This document shows positions 34,345 to 45,693 of a stretch of 64,000 bases of DNA, piece after piece. The DNA comes from Leguminivora glycinivorella (taxonomy: Eukaryota; Arthropoda; Insecta; Lepidoptera; Tortricidae), in the NCBI RefSeq assembly GCF_023078275.1, contig NC_062980.1, positions 70,001-134,000 on the forward strand. Direction: 5' to 3'. The notes beneath the pieces are model-generated. The model ran no database searches and was not told the DNA's origin. It saw only the letters and a program-made list of their open reading frames with translations. The position numbers and the translations under genes are program-made. How positions within the stretch are numbered: position 1 is the stretch's first letter; each line of letters starts with the position of its first letter.

Positions 34345-35200
34345 AATACGAGTTTTGTCACAACTAAACAAGGTGAAAGATGAGAAGTTGGGTAATTTGG
34401 ACTTGCATCTTCACATTTGCACTTTTTATTCGCTACACCGCTCTCACACAGCTACCAAATTGTCAGCTCTAGCTTTGTCGCTAATCATATTGCTTCCTCA
34501 AGTCACAGCTTGAATGTCCGTCATTACCTATAAGCAATTATTTTTAGCGAGAACGCGGATGGGTTCCGTACAAGGCGCAGTAGGCGTAAGTATTAATAAA
34601 TGGGACGGAGAGCGATGAATCGAAGTGGTTTAAATTAGCGGCACATCGATGCGCTGCCAATGATCGGCTGGTGCCCGCAAATAACCGCGCCGCTCCGCTC
34701 CGCTCGGCTCGAGCTTGTTCTGATCCCAGTCCAGTCCTAGTTGCCAACAATGCCAAGTCAGCAAGCTTTGGGGGCCTTCACCTCTAACATACTTTACATT
34801 TTTAATTGCTTTCTTCCGAAACCTGCCAGAAATATAAAATATGTATAGTCGAACTCTTGTAGTAGGTACCATACTAAGTATATTTGGGAGGATTTTCTAA
34901 TAGGCAGTTTTTTATTTATTTCGCCAACTTAGAATAGGGGATCTTACGCAAAACACATATGTACTCGGACGCCGCTAAAACATTCTGAGGGCCTGCTGTG
35001 AACCTTGTCACACCACGCTTTGATATTTATTATATCGCACATAAGTGTAACCGAGTTATGAAGTAGAAACATGTCAAACGTTGTTCGCAGCAGACCAATA
35101 ATTAGAAAACAAACCGCCTTGATGCATCACCGCCATAGTGAAAACTTGTCATCACACTTTTTAAGTTTTTTTAACTTGTTATAGTATGTTACGTTATTCT
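34345..35200. other. gene-free stretch
   Basis: Mixed composition with no recognisable frame. A GC-richer patch (34670-34735) contains 'cgctccgctccgctcgg'. Confidence 0.35.
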
Positions 35201-35214
35201 TAGGATGTGCGATA

Positions 35215-35850
35215 GTGCTGCACTCTGGTGGCAGGGCCATGCAGTTTATCGGCAGGGCCATGCAACCCTTATTTCGCCATGTATCTGTCCGTACCTTTTT
35301 TCCGTCCGTCCGTCCGGGTTCCATCCGTCCGTCAACTCCGTCCGTCCGTCCGTCCGTCCGTCCGCGGATAATCTCAGTAACCGTTAGCACTAGAAAGCTG
35401 AAATTTGGTACCAATATGTATATCAATCACGCCAACAAAGTGCAAAAATAAAAAATGGAAAAAAATGTTTTATTAGGGTACCCCCCCTACATGTAAAGTG
35501 GGGGCTGATATTTTTTTTCATTCTAACCCCAACGTGTGATATATCGTTGGATAGGTATTGTAGGTAGTAAAAATGAATAAGGGTTTCCTAAGATCGTTTT
35601 TTGATACTATTAATATTTTTGGAAATAATCGCTCCTAAAGGAAAAAAAAGTGCGCCCCTCCCCCCTCTAACTTTTGAACCATATTATATTTAAAAAATAT
35701 GAAAAAAATCACAAATGTAGAACTTTATAAAGACTTTCTAGGAAAATTGTTTTGAACTTGATAAGTTCAGTAGTTTTTGAGAAAAATATGGAAAACTACG
35801 GAACCCTACACTGAGCGTGGCCCGACACGCTCTTGGCCGGTTTTTTTAAA
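35215..35850. repeat. lepidopteran interspersed repeat with GTCC microsatellite
   Basis: The text from 'atgcaacccttatttcgcca' through the (GTCC)n run (35303-35363) to 'gcgtggcccgacacgctctt' is a dispersed element I recognise from lepidopteran genomes, probably a LINE untranslated end. The small frames within it are microsatellite artefacts. Confidence 0.6.
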
Positions 35851-35940
35851 TAATTAGTTATCATTTAAAAATAAGCTTGAGCTTGAAAATGAGGTAGTGT
35901 AGGTGATTGTTGTGTCACGGCCAGTCCACGCGGCGACACC

Positions 35941-35964
35941 TGACGCCGCCGCCGCCGCCGCCGA
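35941..35964. repeat. (GCC)n microsatellite
   Basis: Six or more GCC units within a GC-rich patch at 35920-36030. No gene is attached to it. Confidence 0.7.
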
Positions 35965-36044
35965 GGTGACGACGCCGCCCGGCCACCGTGCACCGCGCGC
36001 CGGCGAGCTCGGGCCGCAACTAGAGCGTGCAGGCCCAGGGCTCC

Positions 36045-36189
36045 GTAGCCGAATGGCATTTCTGCGACGCGAAACGAAATCGAAACGCCGCAGAAAGGTA
36101 GTCTCGCTCTGTCGCGCCAATACGCAAGAGCGATAGAGATAGATATCTATGAGCGTTTCGTTTCGTGAGCGTTTGTGCCATTCGGCTAC
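36045..36189. mobile_element. 145-bp inverted-repeat element
   Basis: Ends GTAGCCGAATGGCA and TGCCATTCGGCTAC, with inner complementary text 'gcgaaacgaaatcg' and 'gtttcgtttcg'. I recognise it as a common lepidopteran short element. Confidence 0.8.
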
Positions 36190-37068
36190 GCACCCAGGTG
36201 ACCAGCGACTACTGTCAGGTGGCTCATTCTATTCCTACTCTAAATGCTATCTATTGTCGGTGAATAAAATTAGTGAAGAAGGTCATTTGCGTGCAATAAT
36301 AACTTTTTAATACATAAAATTAAAGAATAAGTATAATGGAATAGAATGAGCCTAGCTATGATACGATAGGTAGGTACTTATTCCTTTTTATTATTTTCTG
36401 TTAGTGCGACAGAAAGAAAACACCGTATCGTTCCTATGGCAAAAACGATTTGCATTCGGACCAGGCACTAAAAGAGAGTTCTGTGTAAGAAAATATTTCT
36501 AACTAATTATATGCCTCGGGAAATGACAGGAAAGTGAAACAACGAGTCGCGTAACACTGTATATATAATCATATTTATATATTAAACTTACAAAAGATGT
36601 ACGCGTGTAAGCGCACGTAGTGACTGTACACCGGCCCGGACGCGAGTCGCGGGCCTTTAGCGTTTCCTTTTCCCTTTGCTATTTACAATCTTATGTACAC
36701 TACCACGACATCGACGACCTTTCTAGTTGCGTTGTATCGTAATCGTTTAACCTCATAGTATTATATTCAACATGTAACAGAGTTCCCACACTCGGTTTAG
36801 ATTAGGCCACTACACAACATGCAAGAATAGAGTTAGGGTCAGTGATCACACCACACACACAGAGCACTCAGAGTCATGCAGAAGAGCGGGCGCGGGGGCG
36901 GGGGGCGGGGGCAGGCGCCTACAGCAGGCGCGTGTGCGGCGGCGCGTCGTCGTCGCTGTCCACGCACTCGAAGCGGATGTGGCGCGAGTCGGCGCGGCGG
37001 CGCTCGGCGTCGGCGTCAGCGTCGGCGTCGTCGGCGTCGGGCGCGCCCCCCGCGCCGCGCGCCGCCAG
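36190..37068. other. 3' flank of the receptor gene
   Basis: Lies downstream of the minus-strand receptor stop codon, so it probably includes its 3'UTR. The stretch 36880-37065 is extremely GC-rich. No canonical AATAAA was found close to the stop on the minus strand. Confidence 0.35.
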
Positions 37069-40007
37069 TCACACCTTGTCCTCGCCAGCGCCCGGCGCCG
37101 TCGATCGCACGAACTGCAACACACGCACACGGTCAGCGTCGGGGCGGGCGGCGCGGAGCAGACGCGCGCGCTTCGGGGTACTCACGCTGACTGTGGTGTT
37201 GGTGGTGGAGTTGGCGCGCGGGCGGAAGGTGAGCACGCGCCAGCGCCGGCGCAGCTGCGCCAGCACCTCGCCGTTGCAGAAGCAGTAGAGCACGGCCACG
37301 CACAGCCCCTGCAGCGAGGAGCTGAGCGCGGACACGTACTCGTACATGCGCCACCAGCTGGCGCTCGGGTCCGGCTTGTACGGCATCAGCAGGTACTGCA
37401 GGCCCAGCAGCGGCGCCAGCAGGCACGTGGCGCGCAGCGCGTGCAGCGCCGTGGCCGTGGGCTGCGCCGCGCCCGCCGCCGCGCCGCCCGCGCCGCCGCC
37501 CGCGCGTAACTTGGTGCACAGCACGCGCACGATGTTGCACAGGAAGCCGAGGTTGAGCAGCACGGCCACGCACACGAGCACGGCCAGCTCGAGTGGCGGC
37601 GCGCCGTCGTCCGACCAGCACATGGCGTCGTCGGCGGCGGCGCGGCGCGCGGCGTAGATGACGGCGGAGGGCAGCGGCAGCAGCCAGCCTAGCGCCAGCA
37701 GCGCGCGCAGCAGGCGCCGCTCGGACACGAAGGCGGCCACCAGCACCGTGTGCAGGTACAGCCCCTCGCACAGCATCCACGTGTAGTTGGTGAGCAGCGC
37801 GTACTGCAACGCGGCGTTGAGCGCGCGGCACCAGGCGGGCGAGGCGGCCAGCGTGGCTGGCGCGCCCACCGCCAGCTCGTACCACAGCAGCCACAGCACA
37901 TTGTTCAGCGCGAACGATGCGAACAGGTTCATGTGCACCGTGATGCGCGCGCACCGTAGGCTCCTGGAAAAAAATACAAATATCATTCAGATACGACTTC
38001 TAACTAAAGTAAAGCTTTTATATAAATTAAAGGAAAATCAATAGCTCGAGACAAACGTATAAAGATATAAAGAATGTTTAACCTGAAGTAGGCGAGGATG
38101 GCGAGCGAGAGGAGCAGCGCGACGAGCGAGACGGAGTAGCCGGCCTCGTAGACCGCGATGATGTCGCTCATGTCCTGCGCAGAAACACATGAGTGGGCGA
38201 GCGAGCGAGAGAGGTGACAGCGATACAAGTTACGAGTAACGAACATCCTCGGGTTTGATGCAGGTGGTGTAGTTGGACCACGGCTTGCCGGTGTTGGGGT
38301 GCCGCCACCACGTGCCGTTGCTCGTGCACTGCTTATGCGCCATCACTGGAACAAAAACAATCACAACTTCTTTACCATACTTATATCTGTTTTGGAAAGA
38401 ATTACGTTGTACTACAACAAATAACAATAGACGAGTTGTATATTATATACATACATACATACACCTTATAAAGGGGTAGGCAGAACACATGAAACTAGTA
38501 AAGTCTCAGTGCCACTCTTGTCAATTATGGGTTTAAAAGAAAACGAAAATTGTAACATTGCAGTGACAGGTTGCTCTCGCCTACGCCACTATTTAACAAA
38601 TCCCACAGTCGACTTCTACGACACCCACGGGAAGACAGGGGGTGTTGAAATTCTTAACAAATATACTAAGAAGCCTTCTGAGGTTGACTACGTGCCCTGC
38701 CATGTTGTTTGGAGTTTGTAAGTTGTATCATCAAGTGTTGGTAGAATTCGTGTCCACTGACAACCAATGTGCGTGTAGTATTCGACGCTTGATGGTGGCG
38801 TAGAGTAGTGGTAGTAGTGGCGGCGACTCACGGTCGGTGCTGAAGCCGGGCACGAAGCCGGGGCAGGGCGCGCGCGCCACCGCGCCCGCACGCGTCGGCG
38901 GCCAGCACGCCCACGTGTCGAACGTGCCCGGGCAGTACAGCCCTGCAACATCACACGCATTGCTTAATCAACCAGAAACATACAAGGCAGGTTTCACAGA
39001 AAAATAGCTTAAAACATGAAATTGGTTGCACCACAAATATATTAATAAATACAAATATAAGTAAGTTTGAGCATTGCCATATTTCCGTGATAAATCAAAA
39101 TAAATGTCACTTGGAGTGTCGCCTAGTCTTACAAAGATGGCATATATAGAAGAGAAATTTCGACGGCTTCGATTTCGGAGTAGTGTGACATTGTGAATAT
39201 TTGTTAAAATTATTTGATTTGTTCCCATAGTTGCGTATAGATGGCAGCACCAGTCTCTTTAGCTATAACCTAAACCTGTAAAGGTTTCGTATAGGAGGTG
39301 CAAGCACCTACTGCTTGCCCTTGGAGTTGGTCAAACACGCCTAGTCTTACATAGATGGCATAGAAGAGAAATTTCGACGGCTTCCGCTGTGACGGGGTGG
39401 CCTAGGGGTTCATGGCGTTAGCCCGAATTGCTAAAGACGCCGGTTCGAATCCGACCTTCGCCACTGGTGGTGTCCGTCATTTTTTCTTTAATATATGACA
39501 TCTTGTTTCGATTTTTATTCATACGAGTATGTTATTAAGAAAATAGGTCTGTTTTTGACTTCACTTGACAGAAACAGTGTTTCACAGGAAAGTTATAAAT
39601 AAATAAATATTGGGGACACCTTACACAGACCAACTTAGCCCCAAACTAAGCAAAGCTTGTACTATGGGTGCTAAGCGACGGTATACATACTTAAATAGAT
39701 AAATACATACTTATATACATAGAAAACATCCATGACTAAGGAACAAATATCTGTGCTCATCACACAAATAAATGCCCTTACCGGGATTCGAACCCGGGAC
39801 CGCGGCTCAGCAGGCAGGGTCACTACCGACTGAGCCAGACCGGTCGTCAAGTTTGGCAGTTTATGCTTCTTTGGGTTGTGGTTCTCTAAAGTAAGCGGTA
39901 TGTATTTGGTGAGTGGACTGACCGGGCGGCGGCGCGGTGTTGTTGAGCAGCGCGGCACAGGTGGCGTTGTCGCGCTCCAGGCGCTCAGGGTCGTTCATGC
40001 TGGCCAT
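37069..40007 (-). CDS. Dh31-R: calcitonin-like class B GPCR (probable diuretic hormone 31 receptor), five coding exons
   Basis: Exons on the minus strand: 40007-39923, 38942-38832, 38345-38245, 38174-38083 and 37963-37069. All have GT/AG borders and matching phases. An in-frame TGA precedes the ATG. The product is 427 residues, or 403 if a possible 72-base intron (37185-37114) is removed. The ectodomain has the six class B cysteines (NATC, LYC, WAC, APC, KQC, TTC) and WSNYTTC, typical of calcitonin-type receptors. Seven membrane segments follow from residue 104. Motifs are FRSLRCARITVHMNLF at the TM1-TM2 turn, MLCEGLYLHT in TM3, NIVRVLCTKL in TM5, LLAPLLGLQYLL in TM6 and YCFCNGEV after TM7. 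The family binds CT/DH31 peptides and signals through Gs/cAMP at the plasma membrane. No signal peptide is evident. Intracellular loop 3 has a Gly/Ala-rich insert. The DH31 ligand is inferred from family only. Confidence 0.85.
38440..38700 (+). mobile_element. RTE-type LINE untranslated fragment in receptor intron
   Basis: The text 'aggcagaacacatgaaacta', 'gtgccactcttgtcaatta' and 'ttctacgacacccacggg' is a dispersed lepidopteran retroelement piece that I recognise. It sits in the intron between exons 2 and 3 of the receptor. No coding content. Confidence 0.55.
39391..39463 (+). tRNA. tRNA-like Pol III unit, anticodon position GAA, degenerate
   Basis: Seventy-three bases with exact tRNA geometry: 7-bp acceptor (one mismatch, two wobbles), D-stem GCC/GGC, perfect 5-bp anticodon stem TTAGC/GCTAA with loop CCGAATT, 4-nt variable loop, and T-arm with TTCGAAT loop (one mismatched pair). 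The A-box TGGCCTAGGGG and B-box GGTTCGAATCC are canonical, and a T6 run at 39480 could terminate Pol III. The base before the anticodon is C instead of the nearly universal T, and the base after it is T instead of a purine. It is therefore more likely a tRNA-derived relic or SINE head than a working tRNA-Phe. It lies in the first intron of the receptor. Confidence 0.45.
39598..39846 (-). mobile_element. tRNA-derived SINE, second family
   Basis: On the minus strand the head has A-box TGGCTCAGTCGG, B-box GGTTCGAATCC and a perfect CCGGG/CCCGG T-stem (39776-39846). The body contains 'atgagcacagatatttgttc' and ends near 39600 with 'ctaagttggtctgtgtaagg' and an A/T-rich tail. I recognise it as an abundant lepidopteran SINE. 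It is inserted in intron 1 of the receptor gene. Confidence 0.75.
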
Positions 40008-40011
40008 GCGT

Positions 40012-40034
40012 CACGCCGCCGCCGCCGCCGCCGA
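40012..40034 (-). repeat. CGG repeat in the receptor 5' leader
   Basis: Seven or so CGG units on the coding strand lie directly upstream of the in-frame TGA and the start codon, i.e. in the presumptive 5'UTR. Confidence 0.7.
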
Positions 40035-40599
40035 GCCGCGCTAGTCTCCCCGCCCGACGCCCGACGCCAGACGCCAGATCCGGCTAGCAAATCATTGCTG
40101 ACACAATCTGGAATGTTAAGTAAACAAATAAATACAAATTCTGGCCATTTCTGTCTTTCTAGACAAGAATTTGATTTTTATTAGACATATTGACCGGAAT
40201 AGAGAGATAAAATAAAAAATCATATACAATTATGTACTTAGTTACTACCTCAATTTATCGCTAAAGCTAAAGATGTATGAAATAAAATTATGGAAATGAA
40301 TTTGTTCAAAATTCTACCTATAATTCTACCTACCTAACTATATATATTTAAAAGATATGTTTCCCCTCCCCTCGCGCCTCGCCCCGCCCGCGCGGCCCTC
40401 TAATTAGTTGTTGACACCTGACAGACTGTTATAAGACATGTGCGAAAACGGTTGTGCTTCCGTGATGAATTGATGTGGACCCCAGCCAATCCTGCCTGCA
40501 GTTCCTGACTCCCGGAGAGAAGGTTAGTGCATGTCTTTGACCACCTTGACAGATTTTTTGTATTCCTATTTTGCCCCCTCTTGTCCGTTCATAAACAGA

Positions 40600-40704
40600 A
40601 TTATATCGCGTATAATGAATTTACAATTCATCCCGACCACGTCACCCGTTGACCACGAATGCTGTAAAGTGTTCGAATTGTAAATTCATTACACGCGATA
40701 TAAT
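40600..40704. mobile_element. 105-bp MITE
   Basis: Thirty-base arms starting ATTATATCGCGTATAATGAA are mirrored to 40704 with one or two mismatches. The interior is unrelated GC-moderate sequence. Confidence 0.8.
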
Positions 40705-42540
40705 CCGTTTCCAGAGTTTTATTTCATGACTAACTATCGCGGTAACCGAACACAATATCTAAAGATGTATGTTTACTAATCTATAAGTTTGTACCTAATA
40801 AAAAATGATTAAGCAGAACTTTTATCTGTAACTTCGTGAACAAAATAAAGCTTTAATGGATACCGAAGAGAAAAGGTAAACATGAACCAAAAGAATTAAA
40901 CAGGATTAGTCAGCGCAAATGACAATTAATTGAGAAGGATCTCCTTTCATTTGCAGGGAAGTGAGGGCGAAGAAAAACGGCATTGTTAATTTAATTCCAC
41001 TGATGATGTTGCGAACAGAGGCCTCCGGTCAGATGACTTTCAATCGTCCCAAAATAGCACCGTAATCGTAAATTAATTCACAGCGGAATGAGTAATGGGT
41101 GCACAGACCGGGAAGACTAATCGACTTGCCTATCTGCAGATCTACCTCCATTTGTTTTGAACATTCAGAATTGTTGCTCATTGTCACGTCACGTTCGTTG
41201 GTAATGTTTACAACCAAAATCGAATAATTAAGATCTAGGTACTGCGATTACAATATATTCGCGTGAAGTCCAATTTCTTGATATAGAAATGAATTAAATG
41301 AACGAAACCTTCATCAGTTATTAATAGCAGTGTGAAAGTAATGGCGGGCGCGCACGAACACAGTCGTTGCTAAGTAACCTTGGTCAGTCGACGAGTTGAA
41401 GTACTCCGGGTCACGTGCTAGCACCCCTGCACGACACCCTGTCCTGCCCTCGTGTCAGCAGGTGGTTAGCTTACCTGGCGATGGTCATTCATATTTTATC
41501 TGCAAGGTTAGCTAAGCATTATTAAGCTTAGACGCCTAATTAGCTTGATAAAATGTTTCCATCGTTCTCTTCAAACCAAAAAATATCTGAGATTAAAATG
41601 GTATATGTTCATCTTGACGTATACATTATGTTTTAAATTAAAATGAGGTACTTTATGCTCTTCTCTCTCCTCGTGAATCCATTATGCAGAGTGCGGTGTA
41701 GACGACTTGTAGGGTTTCTTAATTTCGCAAAGTAAGAGCCACGAGCATCTCAACATTTCTCTTGTGCCTCGGCAAGAAAAAAAACAATTAAGAATATTGC
41801 TCACGCTTGCGCTGCAAGTGCTGCAACATTTTATATATAATTCCTGAATACAACAGTTAATAAAATTTTGATTAAACGAAAATTACCTCATGACAATCAT
41901 TGGAAAAATAATTTTATTTACCCTAGAATTAACTTTTAATGAGTATCTTACCTGCTTCTTTGTACTGACATTGTTTTGAAACGTCCTTTTAATCGTTATT
42001 TTATTTAAACATCTAAATAATCGGATAATGGGTGTTCTGAAGTGTGAAAGTGAAGGGAATGCCGGAAGCAGATTTTCCTCGCGGCACTTTAAATAAGCGT
42101 CGCCGTGACGAAGGCGGGCGTGCGGGCCGGGGCCGGGCCGCGCGGGATAATCGCCGGTAATCCCTGGAACATTCGGCGCCTCCACAATTAGGTTCGATCT
42201 TTTGCGAGAGCGCTCGACCAATATTAGCATTGGCGGGAAGGCTTTTATCGCGGCTGAGAGGGCTCGGACCCGCATTTTCCAAAGGTCGTTTAGTTGTATG
42301 GAGTGTTATTTAACTTATCACGTCTTCCCTTTTTAACAGATTTGCCGGGGACCGATTTAAAGCGGCACGGTCTGGCAACAGGTGGAGCGTGCCACCAATG
42401 TTTGAGGTCGTGCAAAGAAGATTCTATTCTGAGGCACATTTTTTCCCTGTACTCCTGTTGTTTGTTAGCAACTTAATTATCTTTCTGTGAAGTGTAGTCC
42501 TCGTAAACTTCTAATACTCTGAACAGAGCCTAAATCATTA
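40705..42540. other. gene-free stretch upstream of the receptor
   Basis: Mixed composition, with a GC-rich patch at 42095-42160. The frames there (41883-42282, minus) show no recognisable family. It may include an intron of the receptor if the exon at 42545-42624 is real. Confidence 0.35.
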
Positions 42541-42544
42541 TTAC

Positions 42545-42624
42545 CTGTAAAGTGAGTGTGTGGTGTTCCAGGAGAGTGGCAGCCGCCGCGCGCCGCACCC
42601 GCGCCGCGCCGCAACCGCATGCAC
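42545..42624 (-). other. candidate noncoding 5' exon of the receptor gene
   Basis: On the minus strand an acceptor (TGGTTCCAG) precedes an 80-base GC-rich block that ends TTTACAG before a GTAATA donor. The block has no long frame. Position and orientation fit an upstream leader exon of the receptor, 2.5 kb from its start codon. Inference only. Confidence 0.3.
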
Positions 42625-43301
42625 CTGGAACCAATCACAATTACATTCATTTAACGCCCCTAAATGCTGTTGAGGTGAGCTTCAATAACACTCACTGCTC
42701 AAATTAAGTTTTATTTCGATCTAGTCACTTATCATAACCTCAAGAATGATCAAATTGCCCTACGTTTACTTATGGTACTTTGTTTCATATAAAGTGGTTA
42801 GTATGACCTTCAGTGCCTAATTTAGCGGTGACTATAGATTCGTTGAATAATAAAGATAATGTCAAAGTAAAAATACCTATTCTGGAATTTGAATGAGTCC
42901 CCTAAAGGCAATCATATCCTAGCGCAAATAGATTCCACTGGTTTCATACCGTAATAAAAACTGAATACACATTTATACGCTACCTACTAGTACACCACTA
43001 TTACCCTGCTGCAGTTATCGTCGCGCGGAACATTTCAATCGGCACCGCGGGGCCGGGGGTCGTGTCGTGGCAATCTCGAATACACAAATATCATTTTCTT
43101 CAACAGCATCGACATTCACCAGCACCACATAGCGAGTCAGTTCACTTTGAGTCCGGGATGCCTGACAACTACGAGTGTGCGTAGGTTGAAGGACTAATCT
43201 GACTGTTTGGCCAGTAGGCAGCTGCACTCGATTCCGAATAGTTAAGTCTGTGTATTGTAATTGAATTCGCCTAGTCAGATTCTTGTCAAGAATATTTTTT
43301 T

Positions 43302-43342
43302 AACCCCCGACGCAAAAACGACGGGGTGTTATAAGTTTGACG

Positions 43343-43378
<36 letters not shown>

Positions 43379-43560
43379 CGTCCGTCCGTCCGTCCGTCCG
43401 TCCGTCCGTCCGTCCGTCCGTCCGTCCGTCCGTCCGTCCGTCCGTCCGTCTTCTGTCTCAACTCAGTTTGAAACCGATTTCGGTTTAGTTTTTTTGTTTG
43501 AAAGCTGAGTTAGTCGGGAGTGTTCTTGAAAATCGGCCCACTATGTCGCGGTCGGGGGTT
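43302..43560. repeat. interspersed repeat with AACCCCCGAC inverted ends and TCTG/TCCG microsatellite
   Basis: AACCCCCGAC at 43302-43311 is mirrored by GTCGGGGGTT at 43551-43560. Inside, (TCTG)n changes to (TCCG)n between about 43345 and 43450. I recognise the overall arrangement as a lepidopteran dispersed repeat. The apparent frame through it is only the microsatellite. Confidence 0.7.
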
Positions 43561-45064
43561 TTTTCAAAATTTTAATACATGACCACATCAACCATACGTA
43601 CTCATGCCGGCGACTGGGCGCCAAGACAATAAAGGAAAGCCGCTTTAAAAAAATCTTTCCAATTAATTAATATCGGAAAAATGATGATGTAGTATTTTCC
43701 GATACTTTATCGTGGGAAAATTCTAGAAGAAACTGTTGTAACTGTTTAGCCCATTGGTTGTCTAGTAGGGAATGCCTTGAGGTCCGCCATTTGTACATTA
43801 TTTGGTTGTGCAATAAAGATGAGATAAATAACTGTCACTACTATGTAGTGTAGGGGATAATTAAAAGGTAACACGGGTTGTCATCAGGGGTATGTACCAG
43901 GTACACTCTGAAGAACTCTGCGGCTGAATCGACTTGACGTTTGGCAGTCAAGTGTTGATGTTGGTGTGAAATGTTTCGCACATCGCCGCGTCGCGTCGGC
44001 CGAGTAATTGTGTACGATAAATAAATACGGGAATGATCGGGGAGCGAAGTGGGAGCGTTTCGCAGATATTTCCGAAAAGCCGGATTACGGTGACGGCGAT
44101 CTCATTCGGTTCTATCTTTTCTGCTTCGATTCGTGACAGGGGGTGTTTGTTGAATTATCCTACGGAAAGTGTATTTATTTGTGAAATATATCCACATCGA
44201 ACATTAATCAAGTAGGGATTTGCTCTAATCTCTCTCCATAGACGAGTTGACACACATAATGTGCCTACTAAATGTGTCATGTTTCGGTTAACTATCTTAC
44301 CTACGTTGTACATGTAATAATGATATGTAAGAATGCTATTAAAAACGATCGACCTGAATAAAAGTCTCGAGTCAGGCCGAGCTCAGTAGGGAGAGGTATT
44401 CTAAGCACACGCCATCATTTCGTGGAAGTTTGACGGCGACTGTGCTATCAACATCGCTATCAATTATGTTTTCAGCCCGTTATTGGAATATGAGAGCCAG
44501 AACCTCGACGGCGAAACGGGCAGCATCCGCCGGAGATCACGCGACAAAGGCATTTTTTGTACGACCTTTGGGGAATCTGGGGGAGCAGGTATGTGATCTT
44601 TAAATAGCCAGCCAGTGTATTCCACGACCGTTTGCTATTGGGAAACAACACAGGTATTGTTACAGGCGACTGCACTTTATTCTTTACGGAAGTAATCGAT
44701 ACCTAGTTTTAAACCTTAGGTAAATATTGGAGATTCACTCATGTTTTCGTAAATACTGACGAGGTTGTCACTGGCAGGCAAGTAGTGTAATATATTGACA
44801 CTGTATTGACATGTAGCAACATTAATGACGTGAAAAGCGCGGCCGAACCTCGCTGTCGCCACCGGAAATTGTCACGTCCTCCCGTCGTCGCGAGCAGTTG
44901 ACGCGCGCCGACGCCGCCGACATAAGTAACATGCTATTTATAATCGCACCAGAAATCGCCAACATCACAATCACAACTAACTTTCAAAATATCTACTCAT
45001 TACAAATTTTTATGTAACTCACTTGACTCACTTCTCAACAATACAATATAAATAATCTTCATTA
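43561..45064. other. gene-free stretch
   Basis: Non-repetitive by eye. The short frames at 44033-44215 and 44472-44675 show no recognisable similarity. Confidence 0.35.
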
Positions 45065-45150
45065 GGTACTATCAGCTGCAAAAGTGCATGGCGAATTTAT
45101 CAATGAATTCATTCATAATTCCTCCGTGCAATTTTGCAACTGATAGTACC
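45065..45150. mobile_element. short inverted-repeat element (MITE-A copy 2)
   Basis: GGTACTATCAGCTGCAAAAG at the left and its complement ending CTGATAGTACC at the right. The interior 'atcaatgaattcattcataa' matches copy 1 at 5281-5363. Confidence 0.8.
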
Positions 45151-45510
45151 TATACAATACATCTCAACAGTAATAAATAGTAAGTTAAAAAATAAGAAGA
45201 GGTAAAACAACAGTTACTTGACTGCAAATGTATGTTGGTGTAATGGCAATGTGATGCCGTCTCGCTAGATGGCTGGTTGTACCACAGCTGCGCAGCATGT
45301 TAATGTTGTCTTACGAACTTTCTTATTTTATAATTATAAAACAAGGGCGATAAAAGTTTTTATCATAAACGAATTTTACCACAAACTTATTTTATGTTAG
45401 GTAATATAAGTTTTCAGTCGGTGTATTAAGTTTTTACTTTACAGCGGTGCAAGCAACATCGACTATGAGTAATGTCAAATCTTATACTTTTAAACGAGCA
45501 ATTCTTGTAT

Positions 45511-45512
45511 AT

Positions 45513-45555
<43 letters not shown>

Positions 45556-45556
45556 T
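45511..45556. repeat. (ATTT)n microsatellite
   Basis: About eleven ATTT units. The overlapping frames rich in Leu, Ile, Phe and Tyr are artefacts of it. Confidence 0.9.
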
Positions 45557-45693
45557 ACATACCGACGATCTCGGAAACCGCTCTAACGATTTCGCTGAAA
45601 TTTGTTATGTGGGGGTTTTCGGAGGTGAAAAATCGATCTAACTTATCCTTAGGTCTCGGAAAACGCGAATTTTCGAGTTTTCATGCGTTTTTC

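Noticed and set aside
36842..37959. Several long Arg/Ala-rich frames opposite the receptor's last exon
   Set aside because: They are mirror artefacts of extreme GC content; the minus-strand receptor frame has clear family motifs and explains the DNA.
39391..39463. Functional tRNA-Phe(GAA)
   Set aside because: It has C instead of T before the anticodon and T after it, plus acceptor and T-stem mismatches; kept only as a tRNA-like unit.
43261..43488. Frame with Cys-Leu-Ser-Val and Arg-Pro-Ser-Val repeats
   Set aside because: It is a translated TCTG/TCCG microsatellite.
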